Assembly: GCA_016584305.1 (NCBI GenBank)
Contig: JACEEZ010016136.1
Coordinates: forward strand, 15,001 to 79,000
Length of the DNA: 64,000 nucleotides
Origin: Chionoecetes opilio
Lineage: Eukaryota > Arthropoda > Malacostraca > Decapoda > Majidae
Direction: 5' to 3'
Made by a program: the position numbers and the translations under genes. Below are positions 47,701 through 62,442 of this stretch, in pieces. Numbering within the stretch: position 1 is the stretch's first letter; the number at the start of each line of letters is the position of its first letter. Below the pieces are notes generated by a model. The model was not told where the DNA came from. It saw nothing but the letters and a program-made list of their open reading frames with translations, and did not search any database.

Positions 47701-50700
47701 CCGATATATAGGAATATACTTCAATTTGTAGAAAAAACAGCTCTTCACTGATAACTAGCTAAAATCATTGAAAAACAACATTTTATGGGTTTATAGCAAT
47801 ATGATAAGTAAAACTACTTGTATATATTTAATAACGCTACAGTTTACAAGAAACTATGAAAAACGCTTGCAATATACCGTTATATCACAATAAATAGCCT
47901 CCTACCCTCTATTTTATAGCTTAATGTAATGTAAGCTACTTATAGGTGCAAATTATTCTAAAAAAAGGATTGTATGCTTCAATTTGTAGAAAAACAGCTA
48001 TATATCACCGATAACTAGCTAAAATCATTGAAAAGAACACATTTTGAAGATATATAGCATTATCTTATGGTAAATCCTTCTATTTATCATATAACACTAC
48101 AATTTACAACATATAATGAAAAATACGTGTAATATACAATTGTATCACAATATAGAGTCTCAAACTCCTATTATAAGCTTACAGTAGTTAAAATAGCATT
48201 TTCTAACGAAAACAACTATAATACTACATTTTGAATTTCGCTATCAAAAAAAGGGGTGAATAATGTCAATTTTCGACATTTTTTTTATTTCAAAAATACT
48301 TTAAAACACTTGAAAAAACCTTGTTTTTTCGACATTTTTTAGTCTTTCAAAAATACATTAAAATACTTGAAAAAACATTGTTTTTAAGATTAAAATTGAT
48401 ATCTAAATTTCATGAAAAATACATATTTCTAGCTCATAATATTGTAAAATATATTTGTGTAAAAGTGCTTAATAAAGTCAAATTTCGACATTTTTTAGCC
48501 TTTCAAAAATACATTAAAATACTTGAAAAAACTTTATTTTTAGGATAAAAATTGATGCCTAAATTTCATGAAAAATACATATTCTAGCTATTAATTTTGT
48601 AAAATATAGTTGTAGCAAATATCAGAAGCTATTTAGCTACAGATATTAAGAAATATACTTCAATTTGTAGAAGAAAAAAAATTCTTCACTGACAACTTGC
48701 TAAAATCATTGAAAACACTAAATTTTATGTGTTTATAGTAATATGATAAGTAAAATTACTTGTATATATACAATAACGCTACAGTTTACAAGAAACTATG
48801 CAAAACGCTTGCATTATACCGTTTTATCACAATAAATAACCTCTTACTCTTCTATATATTAGCTTAATGTAATGTAAGCTACTTATAGGTGCAAATTATT
48901 CTTAAAAAATTATTGTATACTTCAATTAGTAGGAAAACAGCTATATATCACCGATAACTAGTTAAAATCATTGAAAAGAACACATTTTGAGGGTATAAAA
49001 CATTATCATAAGTTAAATTCCTTCTATTTATGATATAACACTACAATATACAAGAAACTATGAAAAACACGTGTAATATACAATTGTATCACAATATAGA
49101 GTCTCAAACTCCTATTCTAAGATTACAATAGTTTAAAATAGCATTTTCTAACGAAAACAACTATAATACCACATTTTGAATTTCTCTATCAAAAAAAGGG
49201 CTGAATAATGTCAATTTTCGACATTTCTTAGTCCTTCAAAAATACACTAAAACACTTGAAAAAACGTTGTTTTTAAGATTAAAATTGATACCTAAATTTC
49301 ATGAAAAATACATATTTTAAGCTCATAATATTGTAAAATATAGTTGTTTATAAGTGCTGAATAATGTCAATTTTCGACATGTTTTAGCCTTTCAAAAATA
49401 CTTTAAAACACTTGAAAAAACGTTATTTTTAAGATTGAAATTGATACCTAAATTTCATGTAAAATACATATTTCAAGCTCATAATATTGTATAATATAAG
49501 TGTGTAAAAGTGCTTAATAATGTCATATTTCGACATTTTTTAGCCTTTCATAAATACATTATAATACTTCAAAAAACGTTGTTTTTAGGATTAAAATTGA
49601 TACCTAATTTTTCATAGAAAAATACATATTTTTAGCTATTAATTTTGTAAAATATAGTTGTAGCAAATATGAAAAGCTATTTAGCTACCGATATAAAGGA
49701 ATATACTTCAATTAGTAGAAGAAAACAGCTCTTCACTGATAACTAGCTAAAATCATTGAGAAACAACATTTTATGGGTTTATAGCAATATGAAAAGTAAA
49801 ACTACCTGTACAATAAGGCTACAGTTTACAAGAAACTATGAAAAACGCTTGTATAATACCGTTATATCACAATAAATAACCTCCTACTCTTCTATTTTAT
49901 AGCTTAATGTAATGTAAGCTACTTATAGGTGCAAATTATTCTAAAAAAAAGGATTGTATGCTTCAATTTGTAGAAAAACAGCTATATATCACCGATAACT
50001 AGCTAAAATCATTGAAAAGAACACATTTTGAGGGGATAAAGCATTATCTTATGGTAAATTCCTTCTATTTATGATATAACACTACAATTTACAAGAGACT
50101 ATGAAAACACGTGTAACATACAATTGTATCACAATATAGAGTGTCAAATTGCTATTATAAGCTTATAGCAGTTAAAATAGCATTTTCTAACGAAAACAAC
50201 TATAATACTACATTTTCAATTTCGCCATCAAAAAAAGGGCTGAATAATGTCAATTTTCAACATTTTTTTGCCTCTCAAAAATACATTAAAACACTTTAAA
50301 AAACGTTGTTTTTAAGATTAAAATTAATACCTAAATTTCATGAAAAATACATATTTTAAGCTCATAATATTGTAAAATATAATTGTGTAAAAGTGCTGAA
50401 TAATGTCAAATTTCGGCATTTTTTAGCCCTTCAAAAATACATTAAAATACTTGAAAAAACGTTGTTTTTAAGATTAAAATTGATACCTAAATTTCATGAA
50501 AAATACATATTTTTAGCAAATAATATTGTAAAATATAGTCGTGTAAAAGTGCTTAATAATGTCAAATTTTGTCATATTTTAGCCTTGCAAAAATAAATTA
50601 TTATACTTGAAAAAACGTTGTTTTTAAGATTAAAATTGAAACCTAATTTTTCATAAAAAAATACATATTTTTAGCTATTAATTTTGTAAAATATAGATGT

Positions 50701-53700
50701 AACAAATATGAAAAGCTATTTAGCTACCGATATAAAGATATATACTTCAATTTGTAGAAAAAAACAGCTCTTCACTGATAACTAGCTATAATCATTGAAA
50801 AACAACATTTTATGGGCTTATAGCAATATGATAAGTAAAACTACTTGTACAATAACGCTACAGTTTACAAGAAACTATGAAAAACGCTTGTAATATACCG
50901 TTATATCACAATAAATAACCTCTTACTCTTCTATTTTATAGCTTAATGTAATGTAAGCTACTTATAGGTGCAAATTATTCTAAAAAAAGGATTGTATACT
51001 TCAAATTGTAGAAAAACAGCTATATATCACTGATAACTAGCTAAAATCATTGAAAAGAACACACTTTGAGGGTATGAAGCATTATCGTAGGGTAAATTCC
51101 TTCTATTTATGATATAACACTACAATTTACAAGAGACTATGAAAAACACGTGTAATATACAATTGTATCACAATATAGAGTGTCAAACTCCTATTATAAG
51201 CTTACAGTAGTTAAAATAGCATTTTCTAACGAAAACAACTATAATACGACATTTTGAATTTCGCTATCAAAAAAAGGGCTGAATAATGTCAATTTTCGAC
51301 ATTTTTTTGCCTTTCAAAAATACATTAACACACTTGAAAAAACGTTGTTTTTAAGATTAAAATTAATACCTAAATTTCATGAAAAATACATATTTTAAGC
51401 TCATAATATTGTAAAATATAATTGTGTAAAAGTGCTGCATAATGTCAAATTTCGACATTTTTTAGTCTTTCAAAAATACATTAAAATACTTGAAAAAACA
51501 TTGTTTTTAAGATTAAAATTGATACCTAAATTTCATGAAAAATACATATTTCTAGCTCATAATATTGTAAAATATAGTTGTGTAAAAGTGCTTAATAAAG
51601 TCAAATTTCGACATTTTTTAGCCTTTCAAAAATACATTAAAATACTTGAAAAAACTTTATTTTTGGGATAAAAATTGATGCCTAAATTTCATGAAAAATA
51701 CATATTTTAGCTATTAATTTTGTAAAATATAGTTGTAGCAAATATCAAAAGCTATTTAGCTACAGATATTAAGAAATATACTTCAATTTGTAGAAGAAAA
51801 AGAATTCTTCACTGACAACTTGCTAAAATCATTGAAAACACTAAATTTTATGTGTTTATAGTAATATGATAAGTAAAATTACTTGTATATATACAATAAC
51901 GCTACAGTTTACAAGAAACTATGAAAAACGCTTGCATTATACTGTTTTATCACAATAAATAGCCTCTTACTCTTCTATATATTAGCTTAATGTAATGTAA
52001 GCTACTTATAGGTGCAAATTATTCTTAAAAAATTATTGTATACTTCAATTAGTAGGAAAACAGCTATATATCACCGATAACTAGTTAAAATCATTGAAAA
52101 GAACACATTTTGAGGGTATAAAACATTATCATAAGTTAAATTACTTCCATTTGTGATATAACACTACAATATACAAGAAACTATGAAAAACACGTGTAAT
52201 ATACAATTGTATCACAATATAGAGTCTCAAACTCCTATTCTAAGCTTACAGTAGTTTAAAATAGCATTTTCTAACGAAAACAACTATAATACCACATTTT
52301 GAATTTCTCTATCAGAAAAAGGACTGAATAATGTCAATTTTCGACATTTCTTAGCATTTCAAAAATACATTAAAACACTTGAAAAAACGTTGTTTTTAAG
52401 ATTAAAATTGATGCCTAGATTTCATGAAAAATGCATATGTTAGCTATTAATTTTGTAAAATATAGTTGTAGCAAATATCAAAAGCTATTTAGCTACAGAT
52501 ATTAAGAAATATACTTCAATTTGTAGAAGAAAAAAAACTTCACTGATAACTTGCTAAAATCATTGAAAACACAAAATTTTATGTGTTTATAGCAATATGA
52601 TAAGTAAAACTACTTGTATATATACAATAACGCTACAGTTTACAAGAAACTATGAAAAATGCTTGCAATATACCGTTTTATCACAATAAATAACCTCTTT
52701 CTCCTCTATATATTAGCTTAATGTAATGTAAGCTACTTATAGGTAAAAATTATTCTTAAAAAAAGATTGTATACTTCAATTAGCAGGAAAACAGCTATAT
52801 ATCACCGATAACTAGCTAAAATCATTGAAAAGAACACATTTTGAGGGTATAGAGCATTATCATAAGTTAAATTCCTTCTATTTATGATATAACACTACAA
52901 TATACAAGAAACTATGAAAAACACGTGTAATATACAATTGTATCACAATATAGTCTCAAACTCCTATTCTAAGCTTACAGTAGCTTAAAATAGCATTTTC
53001 TAACGAAAACAACTATAATACCACATTTCGAAATTCTCTATCAGAAAAAGGACTAAATAATTTCAATTTTCGACATTTCTTAACCTTTCAAAAATACATT
53101 AAAACACTTGAAAAAATGTTGTTTTTAAGATTAAAATTGATACCTAAATTTCATGAAAAATATATATTTTAAGCTCATAATATTGTAAAATATAGTTGTT
53201 TATAAGTGCTGAATAATGTCAATTTTCTACATTTTTTAGCCTTTCAAAAATACATTAAAACACTTGAAAAAATGTTGTTTATAAGATTGAAATTGATACC
53301 TAAATTTCATGAAAAATACATATTTAAAGCTCATAATATTGTATAATATAGTCGTGTAAAAGTGCTTAATATTGTCAAATTTCGACATTTTTTAGCCTTT
53401 CATAAATACATTATAATACTTGAAAAAACGTTGTTTTTAAGATTAAAATTGATACCTAATTTTTCATAAAAAATACATATTTTTAGCTATTGATTTTGTA
53501 AAACATAGTTGTAGCAAATATGAAAAGCTATTTAGCTACCGATATTAAGGAATATACTTCAATTTGTAGAAGAAAACAGCTCATCACTGATAACTAGCCA
53601 ATGATATATCCAATCATTGAAAAACAACATTTTATGGGTTTATAGCAATATGATAAGTAAAACTACTTGCACAATAACGCTACAGTTTCCAAGAAACTAT

Positions 53701-54489
53701 GAAAAACGCTTGTAATATACCGTTATATCACAATAAATAACCTCTTACTCTTATATTTTATATCTTAATGTAATGTAAGCTACTTATAGGTGCAAATTAT
53801 TCTAAAAAAAGGATTGTATGCTTCAATTTGTAGAAAAACAGCTATATATCACCGATAACTAGCTAAAATCATTGAAAAGAACACAGTTTGAGGGTATAAA
53901 GCATTATCATAATTTAAATTCCTTCTATTTATGATATAACACTACAATTTACAAGAGACTATGAAAAACACGTGTAATATACAATTGTATCTCAATATAG
54001 AGTCTCAAACTCCTATTATAAGTTTACAGTAGTTAAAATAGCATTTTCTAACGAAAACAACTATAATAATACATTTTGAATTGCCTATCAAAAAAGGGCC
54101 GCATAAAGTCAATTTTCGACATTTTTTTGCCTCTCAAAAATACATTAAAATACTTGAAAAAACTTTGTTTTTAAGATTAAAATTCATAATTAAAGTTCAT
54201 GAAAAATAAATATTTTAAGCTCATAATATTGTAAAATATAATTGTGTAAAAGTGCTGAATAATGTCAAATGGTGACATTTTTTAGCCCTGCAAAAATACA
54301 TTAAAATACATGAAAAAACGTTGTTCATAAGATTAAAATTGATACATAAATTTCATGAAAAATACATATTTTTAGCTCATAATATTGTAAAATATTATTG
54401 TGTAAAAGTGCTTAATAATGTCAAATATCAACATTTTTTAGCCCTTCAAAAATACATTAAAATACTTGAAAAAACATTGTTTTTTAAGC

Positions 54490-55593
54490 TAAAAATTGAT
54501 GGTAAATTTCATGAAACATAACATATTTTTAGCTATTAATTTTGTAAATATAGTTGTAGCAAATATCACAAGCTATTTAGCTCAGATATTAAGAATTACT
54601 TCATTTTAGAAAAAGAAAACTCTTCACTTATAACTTCTAAATCATTGAAACACTAAATTTTATTGTTTATTAAAGCAATAGATTAATCAAATTACTTGTA
54701 TATAATACAATAACGCCTAAAGTTTACAAGAATTTATGAAAAACGTGCTTGCGAAAATACCCTCTTTAGTAACAATAATAACCTTCTTACTCTCTATTTA
54801 TTATTAGCTATGTAATGTAAGCTACGTATAGGTTGGCAAATTATTCTAAAAAAAAGGATTGGTATACTATGAATTTGTAGGAAACAGCTATATATCACCG
54901 TATACCTAGCAAATCATTGAAAGAACACATTCTTTGAGGGTATAAATGCATTATCATGACGTTAAAATTCGTTCTATTTCTGATATAACACTAAAAATAG
55001 ACAGACACCTATGAAAATACGTGTATATACAATTGTATCACAATACGAGAGTCTCAAACTCCTATTATAAGCTTACAGTATTTAAACTAATATCATTTTC
55101 TAATTCTAACGAAAGCAACTTTAATGACCACATTTTGAATTTCTCTATCAAAAAAAGGGTCTGAATAATGTCAATTTTCACATTTCTTAACCCTTCAAAA
55201 ATATACAATAAACATTTTGACAAACGTTGTTTTTTAAGATTACACTTGATACCTAAATTTCATGAAAATACATATTTTAAGCTAATCATATTGTAAAATC
55301 TGTTCTTTAAAAGTGCTGAAAAATGTTCAATTTTCGACATTTTTAGCCATTCAAAAATACATTAAAACACTTTGAAAAAACGTTGTTTTTAAGATTATAT
55401 TGATAACCTCAATTTCATGAAAAATACATATTTTAAGCTACATATATAATGTAAAATATAGTCGTGTAAAAGTGGCTTAATACAGTCAAATTTCGACATT
55501 TTTAGTCTTCTCACAAATACATTTATCTACTTGAAAAAACGTTGTTATTTAAGATTAGAATTGTACCTAAATTTCATAAAAAATAACCTATTT
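54490..55593 (-). repeat. Satellite with abnormal density of single-base indels (left of LTR element)
   Basis: From about 54,490 the satellite remains alignable but carries a one-base insertion or deletion every few tens of bases, unlike the clean units immediately to the left. It ends where the LTR element begins. Confidence 0.75.
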
Positions 55594-56188
55594 TGCCGAG
55601 TGATATGGTCAAACACCATTATCCCGTAGCACATTTATTCATCCAATCGCTTCGCGATCTGCAAGCATAAGTATAGGACTAACAAGCAGTCCGAGACAAC
55701 ACGAACATAACACTTTAACAAGTATGAATCCTATTCTAAGATCCGTAAAACCAATTATTAACCTACCATAAACTTAAACAATCCTTGCCTCTTGAACTCA
55801 CATATATCCAAATCACCTATACTTATACCCCCAACCAAATAACAGTCCAACAACATAGAATAATAGACATCAGAAAATGGACAAATACTCACATACACTA
55901 GCCCTCTCGTTTGCACAATACCTCGGCCGGTCGGTAACAGCCAGTAATTCTTCGTCACTACGGAAATCCATGGAGTAGTGAAGGGGGCGAGTGGAGACCC
56001 CACTCAGTCCTGTCTACACCCCCCTTATGTCCGTTTCCCCAAACCAGCATGTAGGAGTGCGCCAAACTCTCCTCGACACGGCCAGTCAATGTGCCAATAA
56101 TGCCCGTAACTGTGGACACTACGAGACGCGAAGCGCCATGCCGCCTCGCATACAAAATGAGATGAATAAATATCCCATAGTGCATACA
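55594..56188 (-). repeat. LTR, 3' copy in element orientation
   Basis: About 595 bp. It shares with 61,877-62,442 a chain of matching blocks, for example CCCGTAGCACATTTATTC, GGACTAACAAGCAGTC, TCCTGTCTACACCCCCTTAT-like sequence and CGCGAAGCG. It begins TG and ends near CA. Open frames inside it are not genes. Confidence 0.75.
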
Positions 56189-56519
56189 CTCCGCCACACA
56201 CCCGAAAATACAAAAAAATACGACGGACGTGCGCCCTAATGCACATACCATAAACGTACCTACACATGCAATAAACCCTGCCCAACACAATATAACACAT
56301 AATAATAATAACTAACTTACAATACAAAAAAACCTTCCACCAAATAACCTGTGGTTTATCATAAAATATTAAACAAAAGAGGGCAAGACTAAACTGCATC
56401 CCTAGTGCTCTTCCACAGGAATCAGCACAAGCAATGTCTGTTGGTCGGGGGCCAGAAGAGCGGACACATTGTTTTGTCAGCTTTCCCCCCCATATATGCA
56501 CGCCACAGCTCTTGATACT

Positions 56520-57276
56520 TGTTACCTTAACTTAACCTTCCTCACAACGCCATCACGGCCGGGTTTTCTTGTATGACTGAAGACTAATTTCCACACCGCC
56601 CCTGACAGCGTTGCTATCTTGATCAATACTATATCCCCGACTTGAACAGTCCTCTTTGAAGCGTGCCACTAGGTCGTACGCCACAATAGTCCCGGGAGTA
56701 ATCGCGTTGCCACTTCTTTCAGAACCATTAATTTTTAACGAATTTCACTAATGAAACTGATTCTCTTATTCGGGTCCTCTTTTAACATTCAAATTTTCCA
56801 CTAGGAACTCTCACCACTTGCTCTGCCAATTAGGCAACTCATTAGGACACAGATCGCTACCTAAAGTCAATGCAGTTGCCATGGTTTGACCCGCATGGGG
56901 CGCTCGTTCAATAAACTAGCACTTCTTAGAACATTGTTTGCAACTCACCAAATGTAAGAACGAGTCGCCAATACACAAGTTAATCTTGACTTCACGCAGC
57001 CTAATCAAGACTCCACAACAACCTTATACCACGGTGCCTCAGCAGCTTTATTGAAATGCCATCTCATTCCTCGTGCGTTCAAAGCTAGTTTTCTCCCATG
57101 CTCCCACTTCTGACTATGCCTTTGTAACACCTTACTACTGCCACTAATTGGTGTGCCTTATCCGAGTGGATAGTGGGAGGGAATCCCCGATAATTGGCTT
57201 TAAACCTTCTCAGAGGGCAGAAAGTCTGGGGTCTATAGCCTTCAGCAGGTTCGAGATGCACAGCCCTGGTACACAA
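56520..57276 (-). pseudogene. BEL/Pao-type integrase, C-terminal part, frameshifted
   Basis: Minus-strand pieces in order are CTRAVHLEPAEGY, LRRFKANYRGFPPTIHSDKA (containing the second catalytic Asp region, SDK in place of the usual SDN-G), then in another frame WEHGRKLALNARGMRWHFNK and EAPWY, and finally VQVGDIVLIK with GRDGVVRKVK. The WHFN-aromatic motif and the terminal VGD-V-I plus GRDG-VRKVKV pattern are characteristic of BEL/Pao integrases. The normal function would be insertion of the retrotransposon cDNA into chromosomes. Frameshifts and stops between the pieces make this copy inactive. Whether they are real mutations or sequencing error is uncertain, given the indel-rich state of the whole block. 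Confidence 0.75.
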
Positions 57277-60200
57277 GACATGTGAAAATTATTCCAAATG
57301 CTTTCGGCGTGTCCCTATACGCTTCACCTATCTCTTATAGTAAACGTGCCCGGAACAGATTCCAGAGCAGGTGTGGTAAAACGGTGGCGATTGCTTCATT
57401 CGCTCCTCGATCAACTTGTCCCAATACATTGTTCTTCGCGCTTTACTTCTGCCATTTTTCTCAAGTATGCATCTGGATTTCAAGGTTTATGATTTTGCGC
57501 GCTTTGGGGACCCAAAATCTTGTTTGTATTTAGCCAGTGTAGACTCAATGCTCCACCATGATCAAGATTGTGAATATGGCCGATATACAGTCTGGTGCAA
57601 GCTATGAGCGTCGGTATATATACAAATGCCTCCTGATTCCAATTCATCTTTATCCCACTGTGGCAATCCTTGGCCACCATTATATGCCATTACGCTCATT
57701 GCCAATCTCTTTAAACCTCACCTTCCAACTACCAATATGCTTCTGATCTCACGAAATACATAAGGTTCGGGCTGTGCCCAGATCGTCTGCAAGTAGTTCC
57801 AATCACATACCTCTGAATGACTTCATTTTTATTGCTTTCATTAGTCGAACAGGTACTCCCTCATAATTTATTATCAGTTGTTGTACTTTTCTATTCTAGT
57901 TCATAGATATAGGAAAAAGAAGATAAATAGGCAGTCAAGGAGTCATAAAAATCACATTCAGATCCTTTTTCACCTCCCTTCATGTACTACAGTTCATGTT
58001 ACCCAATTTTTGTCCTGGTAACGTCAGTTTTCCATTGGATTTGGGTGATGGCCTTGATATATTGGTATGACCTGAACTTGGGGCCCTTTGCCACATGGAA
58101 TCTGTTCCTAATCTATTCATGGCGGCATGGCTGGTACCATGTCTGGCTGTAATTCCTGCTAGTCCTCAACCCACCACCATTCACTTAGGTTTGACTTTGT
58201 TTTGGATTTCTGACATCTCGTGGCAACGATTGTTGACCCATAAGTTTCCTTTGAATCTGTGAGCGGACAATCATAGAATCGGGGGGACATAGGGAAAAGA
58301 CTAGAGTTGAACTCCCTAGTCAACTTCTTTCTCAATGGTTCTCCGTAGTCGTGTAGCTAATACTGCCCACCAGAGTTCTAACGCGGATAGTTATCTGACG
58401 TGTAGGTGCTATCCTATTCTTTGCGGCAATTAGGTGACAGAGTCCCCTCCTCCTTCTAACTCCCACCTAACATACGCACAGCGCCATAAGCTAGAGAACC
58501 ACCATCCGAAAACATGACTGTGTAGGGTTCCCTGTAGCCTCCTGGGTTTCAACATCTCTGGAATCTAAATACTCTATGTCAACAAGTCACCAAACACAAA
58601 AATTCGTCCACTGTTCGTAGTCCTCCTGGGAAGTGTTCGTCCATCCCCTACGTCGATCTCCTTGATCACTTGTTTCCCGCGTTGTGTCTCGACCTGACTG
58701 ACGAGTTCTCCTCATCCTATCTTAGGAGCCTTTTACAGTTTTCAGGTAATACCAGACCTAACGGGTCGTAATGAAGCTATTTGGCTTAATATCTCCTACG
58801 CGTCAAGGTTGAAGGAAGCTATTTTCCCAGTCCTCACGGCTCATGTCTTGACTCACGTCGTATCTTCCCTCATTTTACGAGAAGAAGTGTATTATTCTAA
58901 TCTTATATAGGACAGGTCTTTTCTAGTCTCCCCTCTGCACACCCAATACCTTCCTCTCTTCTGAATCCAGATATCCCACTATCATGATTGATATTTTCAC
59001 TCACAATCCAGTGTTTTCTGTGGAATCCCCATTGCTTTAGACTGTTCTCCAACACGTTTTATCATATCTCCAATATCCCTTCGCCACTTTCAGTTTGATA
59101 AGAGTATGTCCATTCCACATAGGAGTCCCTGTTTTATGCATTTGATTCCACCTTGGGAAACTCATCTTTATTACATTTTCCCTGCATTTTTCCTCTTGCT
59201 AGCGTGGCAATGCCTCAGTACACTTGTTCTCCGAATGTAAATGATGTTAGTATATAATGTCAGGTTCCTTTTCCGTTTCATATCCCGCCATACAAATCTA
59301 TGATGTCTAGCACGGTCTTATTGCCCATTTTTTCACAAAATGATACATTTTCCCAATGTCTCCTGCGGCTGTCCACTGATCCTGTCCTGATCTTGTCACA
59401 ACTCCACAAGTTGTTAACAACATTCGGACCCTTAGCCCACCCAGTCATTCAAACACTGTCCCATGTATTTTGGCTTGATTATTGACAACAATGCGGAGGT
59501 GTGTGGACGTGGATCCCTGTTTTAAAAGCGAGGTAGATTGAGGTATTTCGTGTGATGGAGGTAATGAACGGGACCTTTATAAAATTGTATCTCCTCCTTA
59601 CTGAGTTTCCTAGCCAACGTCTCCTATCCTTTCATATCATCAATTTTCACTCTGATACTTTTTGTGTATAATCAGGACCCCAGGGGCCAGTTTCCTTAGC
59701 CTAACCTCGAGAACTTCTCCGGGCAATAGGCCACCCTCACATTGTTTTTCAACTCATCGGGATCCTTCAGCTCATGGCGTAATGAGACAACCCAATCCCT
59801 TTTCTCCAATTATATGTTTATCATTTCTCAAAGGCTAATTCTCTTCATCTTCATACGATGTTCGATCTGGACAGTTTTGTACATAAACACTTGGGACATT
59901 TTGGTGCATTCTGTTCCCGTATCATTTTCAGGTAGTAAGAATTCATTCAACTGGTGTTTTTAACTCACCTTTACATCAATCTATAACTGATCCACCTTGG
60001 AATTGATCCCTGCGATATGATGGGTCCCGATGGTAATATGAACTCACAAGTACCACAAGTCGGGGAATGAGCCACGTATACCAGTATCCAAATGTGTTCT
60101 ACAACTGTAAATTTACCCCTTGTTTGCACCACCTCAGGTAAGAGCTCACAATAATAACGCCATCAGAATGTCAATATGCCTCGCAGCCCTCCTTAACTCT

Positions 60201-61876
60201 TCAACTGAGATACCTTCATAACTGATGCTATACTAGATATTTCAAGCTTATCAATATTATTGAAATTTCATCATTCCTATCTGCCTTTAATTCACACTAT
60301 GTATACCATCCTTATCCTCAAGGGAATTACATTTCCTTTGTAAGAAAATATCTTTTGGCATTTGTTCCAGATCTTTAACCATCGTCATAGTGAATCTTTT
60401 TCCCCTCTATGCCAATTCACGCGCCCTTTGATGGCGTATGAGGGTAACAATCTGAGCTGATCATACAGAATTGACATAGGTCGCCCACCGCAATGTCCTT
60501 ACCTATCGCTAACAAGTCCTAGTTTCCCTTTACAGCTATAGATGTTGAAGTGTCATAGTTTTTTTGACTCAAGGCATCATGCAGTAAGGGATGATGGAAT
60601 CTTGTGCAAGCCCCGCCATTGATTTTCACCCCGCACTGCGTACCTACCACATTTCTTGCCATGTGACTACCTTCAATACACTTGAAACCATATCCCCTGG
60701 ATTTGACTGCCTCAGCCTCGTTGCTTGTTTATGCCTTGAATCCGTCACATTCGTGATATTGTTTCATGCCGTGTATGCAGCCAGCATTTTATTATCCATA
60801 GATTGGTTTTCCTGTGCCGATTTTCCTCACCGCCTCATTCAATGTACTATATGTTTTCTCAAATTGCCGGTTTCTTGTTATCTGGTTTATTTGGATCTCC
60901 TTAATAGCGTCCAAATATTATGATCGTGTGTTTCATTCCTCTCCGAATCACCCGTTAAACTTTGACATTCTAGTGACCAGTACTACACCTAACATAGAGT
61001 CCATGTATTCTAAGCTTGTTTCTCCTCTCCATAGAATTCCAACAATGCTGGGACGTGTTATCAGTTAGGGTAGTTCACACAGATTTTCCATGCCCCATTC
61101 TCTTTTCTGTAACGCCGGTAAAGATCTCTCTCCCAGCTCTACGACATGAGCAGTATTCATTTCCGATTGCAGGCTTACTCTTTTTAAGTCCACAACACTG
61201 CTCCACTTCCCCCGCCATTTGATGAACCCCTTTATTGTCTCCTGCATCAATGACATTCAGTGCTTTCAATTCACTAATCACCGACATCACCGATTCTTCC
61301 GGGGATTACCCTATTGATCATCAAGACGCTTAACAACATTGGTCGTAGTCGTTATTGCACCCCGCTATTGCACTTTAGAGAGCGTCGTCCCTGATACTCT
61401 GTTTTAATGCCCAGGGGTCCCTGCCCTAATGCTTTTCTATGATGCGGATAAAATCGTCTTTAAAGCCTGGATACTTCTTATATCTCCAGTAAATTTTGGG
61501 GTTTCTAATGCCTTTACTTTGACTTTCATTTATAACTCTCACTTTCCTTGCATTTACGTCTGTAAATCTTGCTCAAACACTCCTTCACCGTCTTTCTACC
61601 CCAGAGATATAATGTTTCCGCCTCCTCTATTACACTTTCATCAGTCAGACGTCCCATTCCATTCATGAATAGTCTCTAACGGTCCTTAAGGAGGCGTCAC
61701 TTCCCTCACCGTAAGTTTTCATTCCAACATTTCAATAGACCTGCCTATCGACCAATTCGTAAACATAGTCATGCTTGCCGTGTAACTTTGTCTTTCGCAA
61801 TCGCCACGTTGTTTTGCGAGGGCCGCCACTGCTCATCCTTAGTCCCCGTCATCTCGTCGATTTGTTTATCGAAGTG

Positions 61877-62442
61877 TGGCCGAGTGTATGTGCAACACCA
61901 GTACCCGTAGCACATTTATTCTCCAATCGCTTCGATCTGCAGCTAGGTATGGACTAACAAGCAGTCGAGAAACACCGAACAATAAAACTTAAAAAGTATG
62001 AATCACTAGTCAAAGATCCAAAAATTATTTAACTACCATAACTTAACAACACTTGCCTCATGAACTCACATATTACCAAAATCACTATATCTTAGTACAC
62101 CACCAAAATAACAAGTCCAACAACAATAGAATAATAGACACAGAAATTAACAAATCTCACAACACGAGCTCCTCTCGTTTGCACGAATCCTCGCGGTCGG
62201 TAACCGCCAGTAATCCTTCGTCACTAGAAATCCATGAAGTAAGGGAAGGGGGCGTGGAGACACCACAAGTCCTGTCTACACCCCCTTATGTCCGTTTCCA
62301 CAAAAACAATGTAAGAGTTGAGCCACACTCTCCTCGCACTCGCCAGGTCAAGTGTTCCAATAATGGCCACGTCACTAGACACTCGACCGCGAAGCGCAGC
62401 TCCTCGCAAACAAATGAATGAATAATATCACCTAGTGATACA
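61877..62442 (-). repeat. LTR, 5' copy in element orientation
   Basis: Direct repeat of 55,594-56,188, about 30 bp shorter through scattered single-base losses. Satellite resumes immediately after it (AATATTTTAAGCTATT). Confidence 0.75.

Larger units (their letters stand above)
55594..62442 (-). mobile_element. BEL/Pao-like LTR retrotransposon, degraded
   Basis: Two direct repeats bound it (55,594-56,188 and 61,877-62,442), and satellite flanks both sides with a similar TATTT near each junction. The internal 5.7 kb codes on the minus strand, where integrase is recognisable (56,520-57,276) and a short reverse-transcriptase-like stretch (GDIGKMYHFV, about 59,330-59,360) is possible. All frames are broken by many small indels. 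Gag and protease could not be recognised. The interval 57,277-61,876 otherwise holds only short meaningless frames. Confidence 0.75.

Noticed and set aside
29111..54674. Regularly spaced repeats as a CRISPR-like array
   Set aside because: The spacing units are themselves homologous satellite, there are no unique spacers, and the genome is clearly eukaryotic.
56025..56501. 158-codon minus-strand frame as a gene
   Set aside because: It lies across the LTR and the adjoining end of the retroelement, and its only recognisable part is the region just past integrase.
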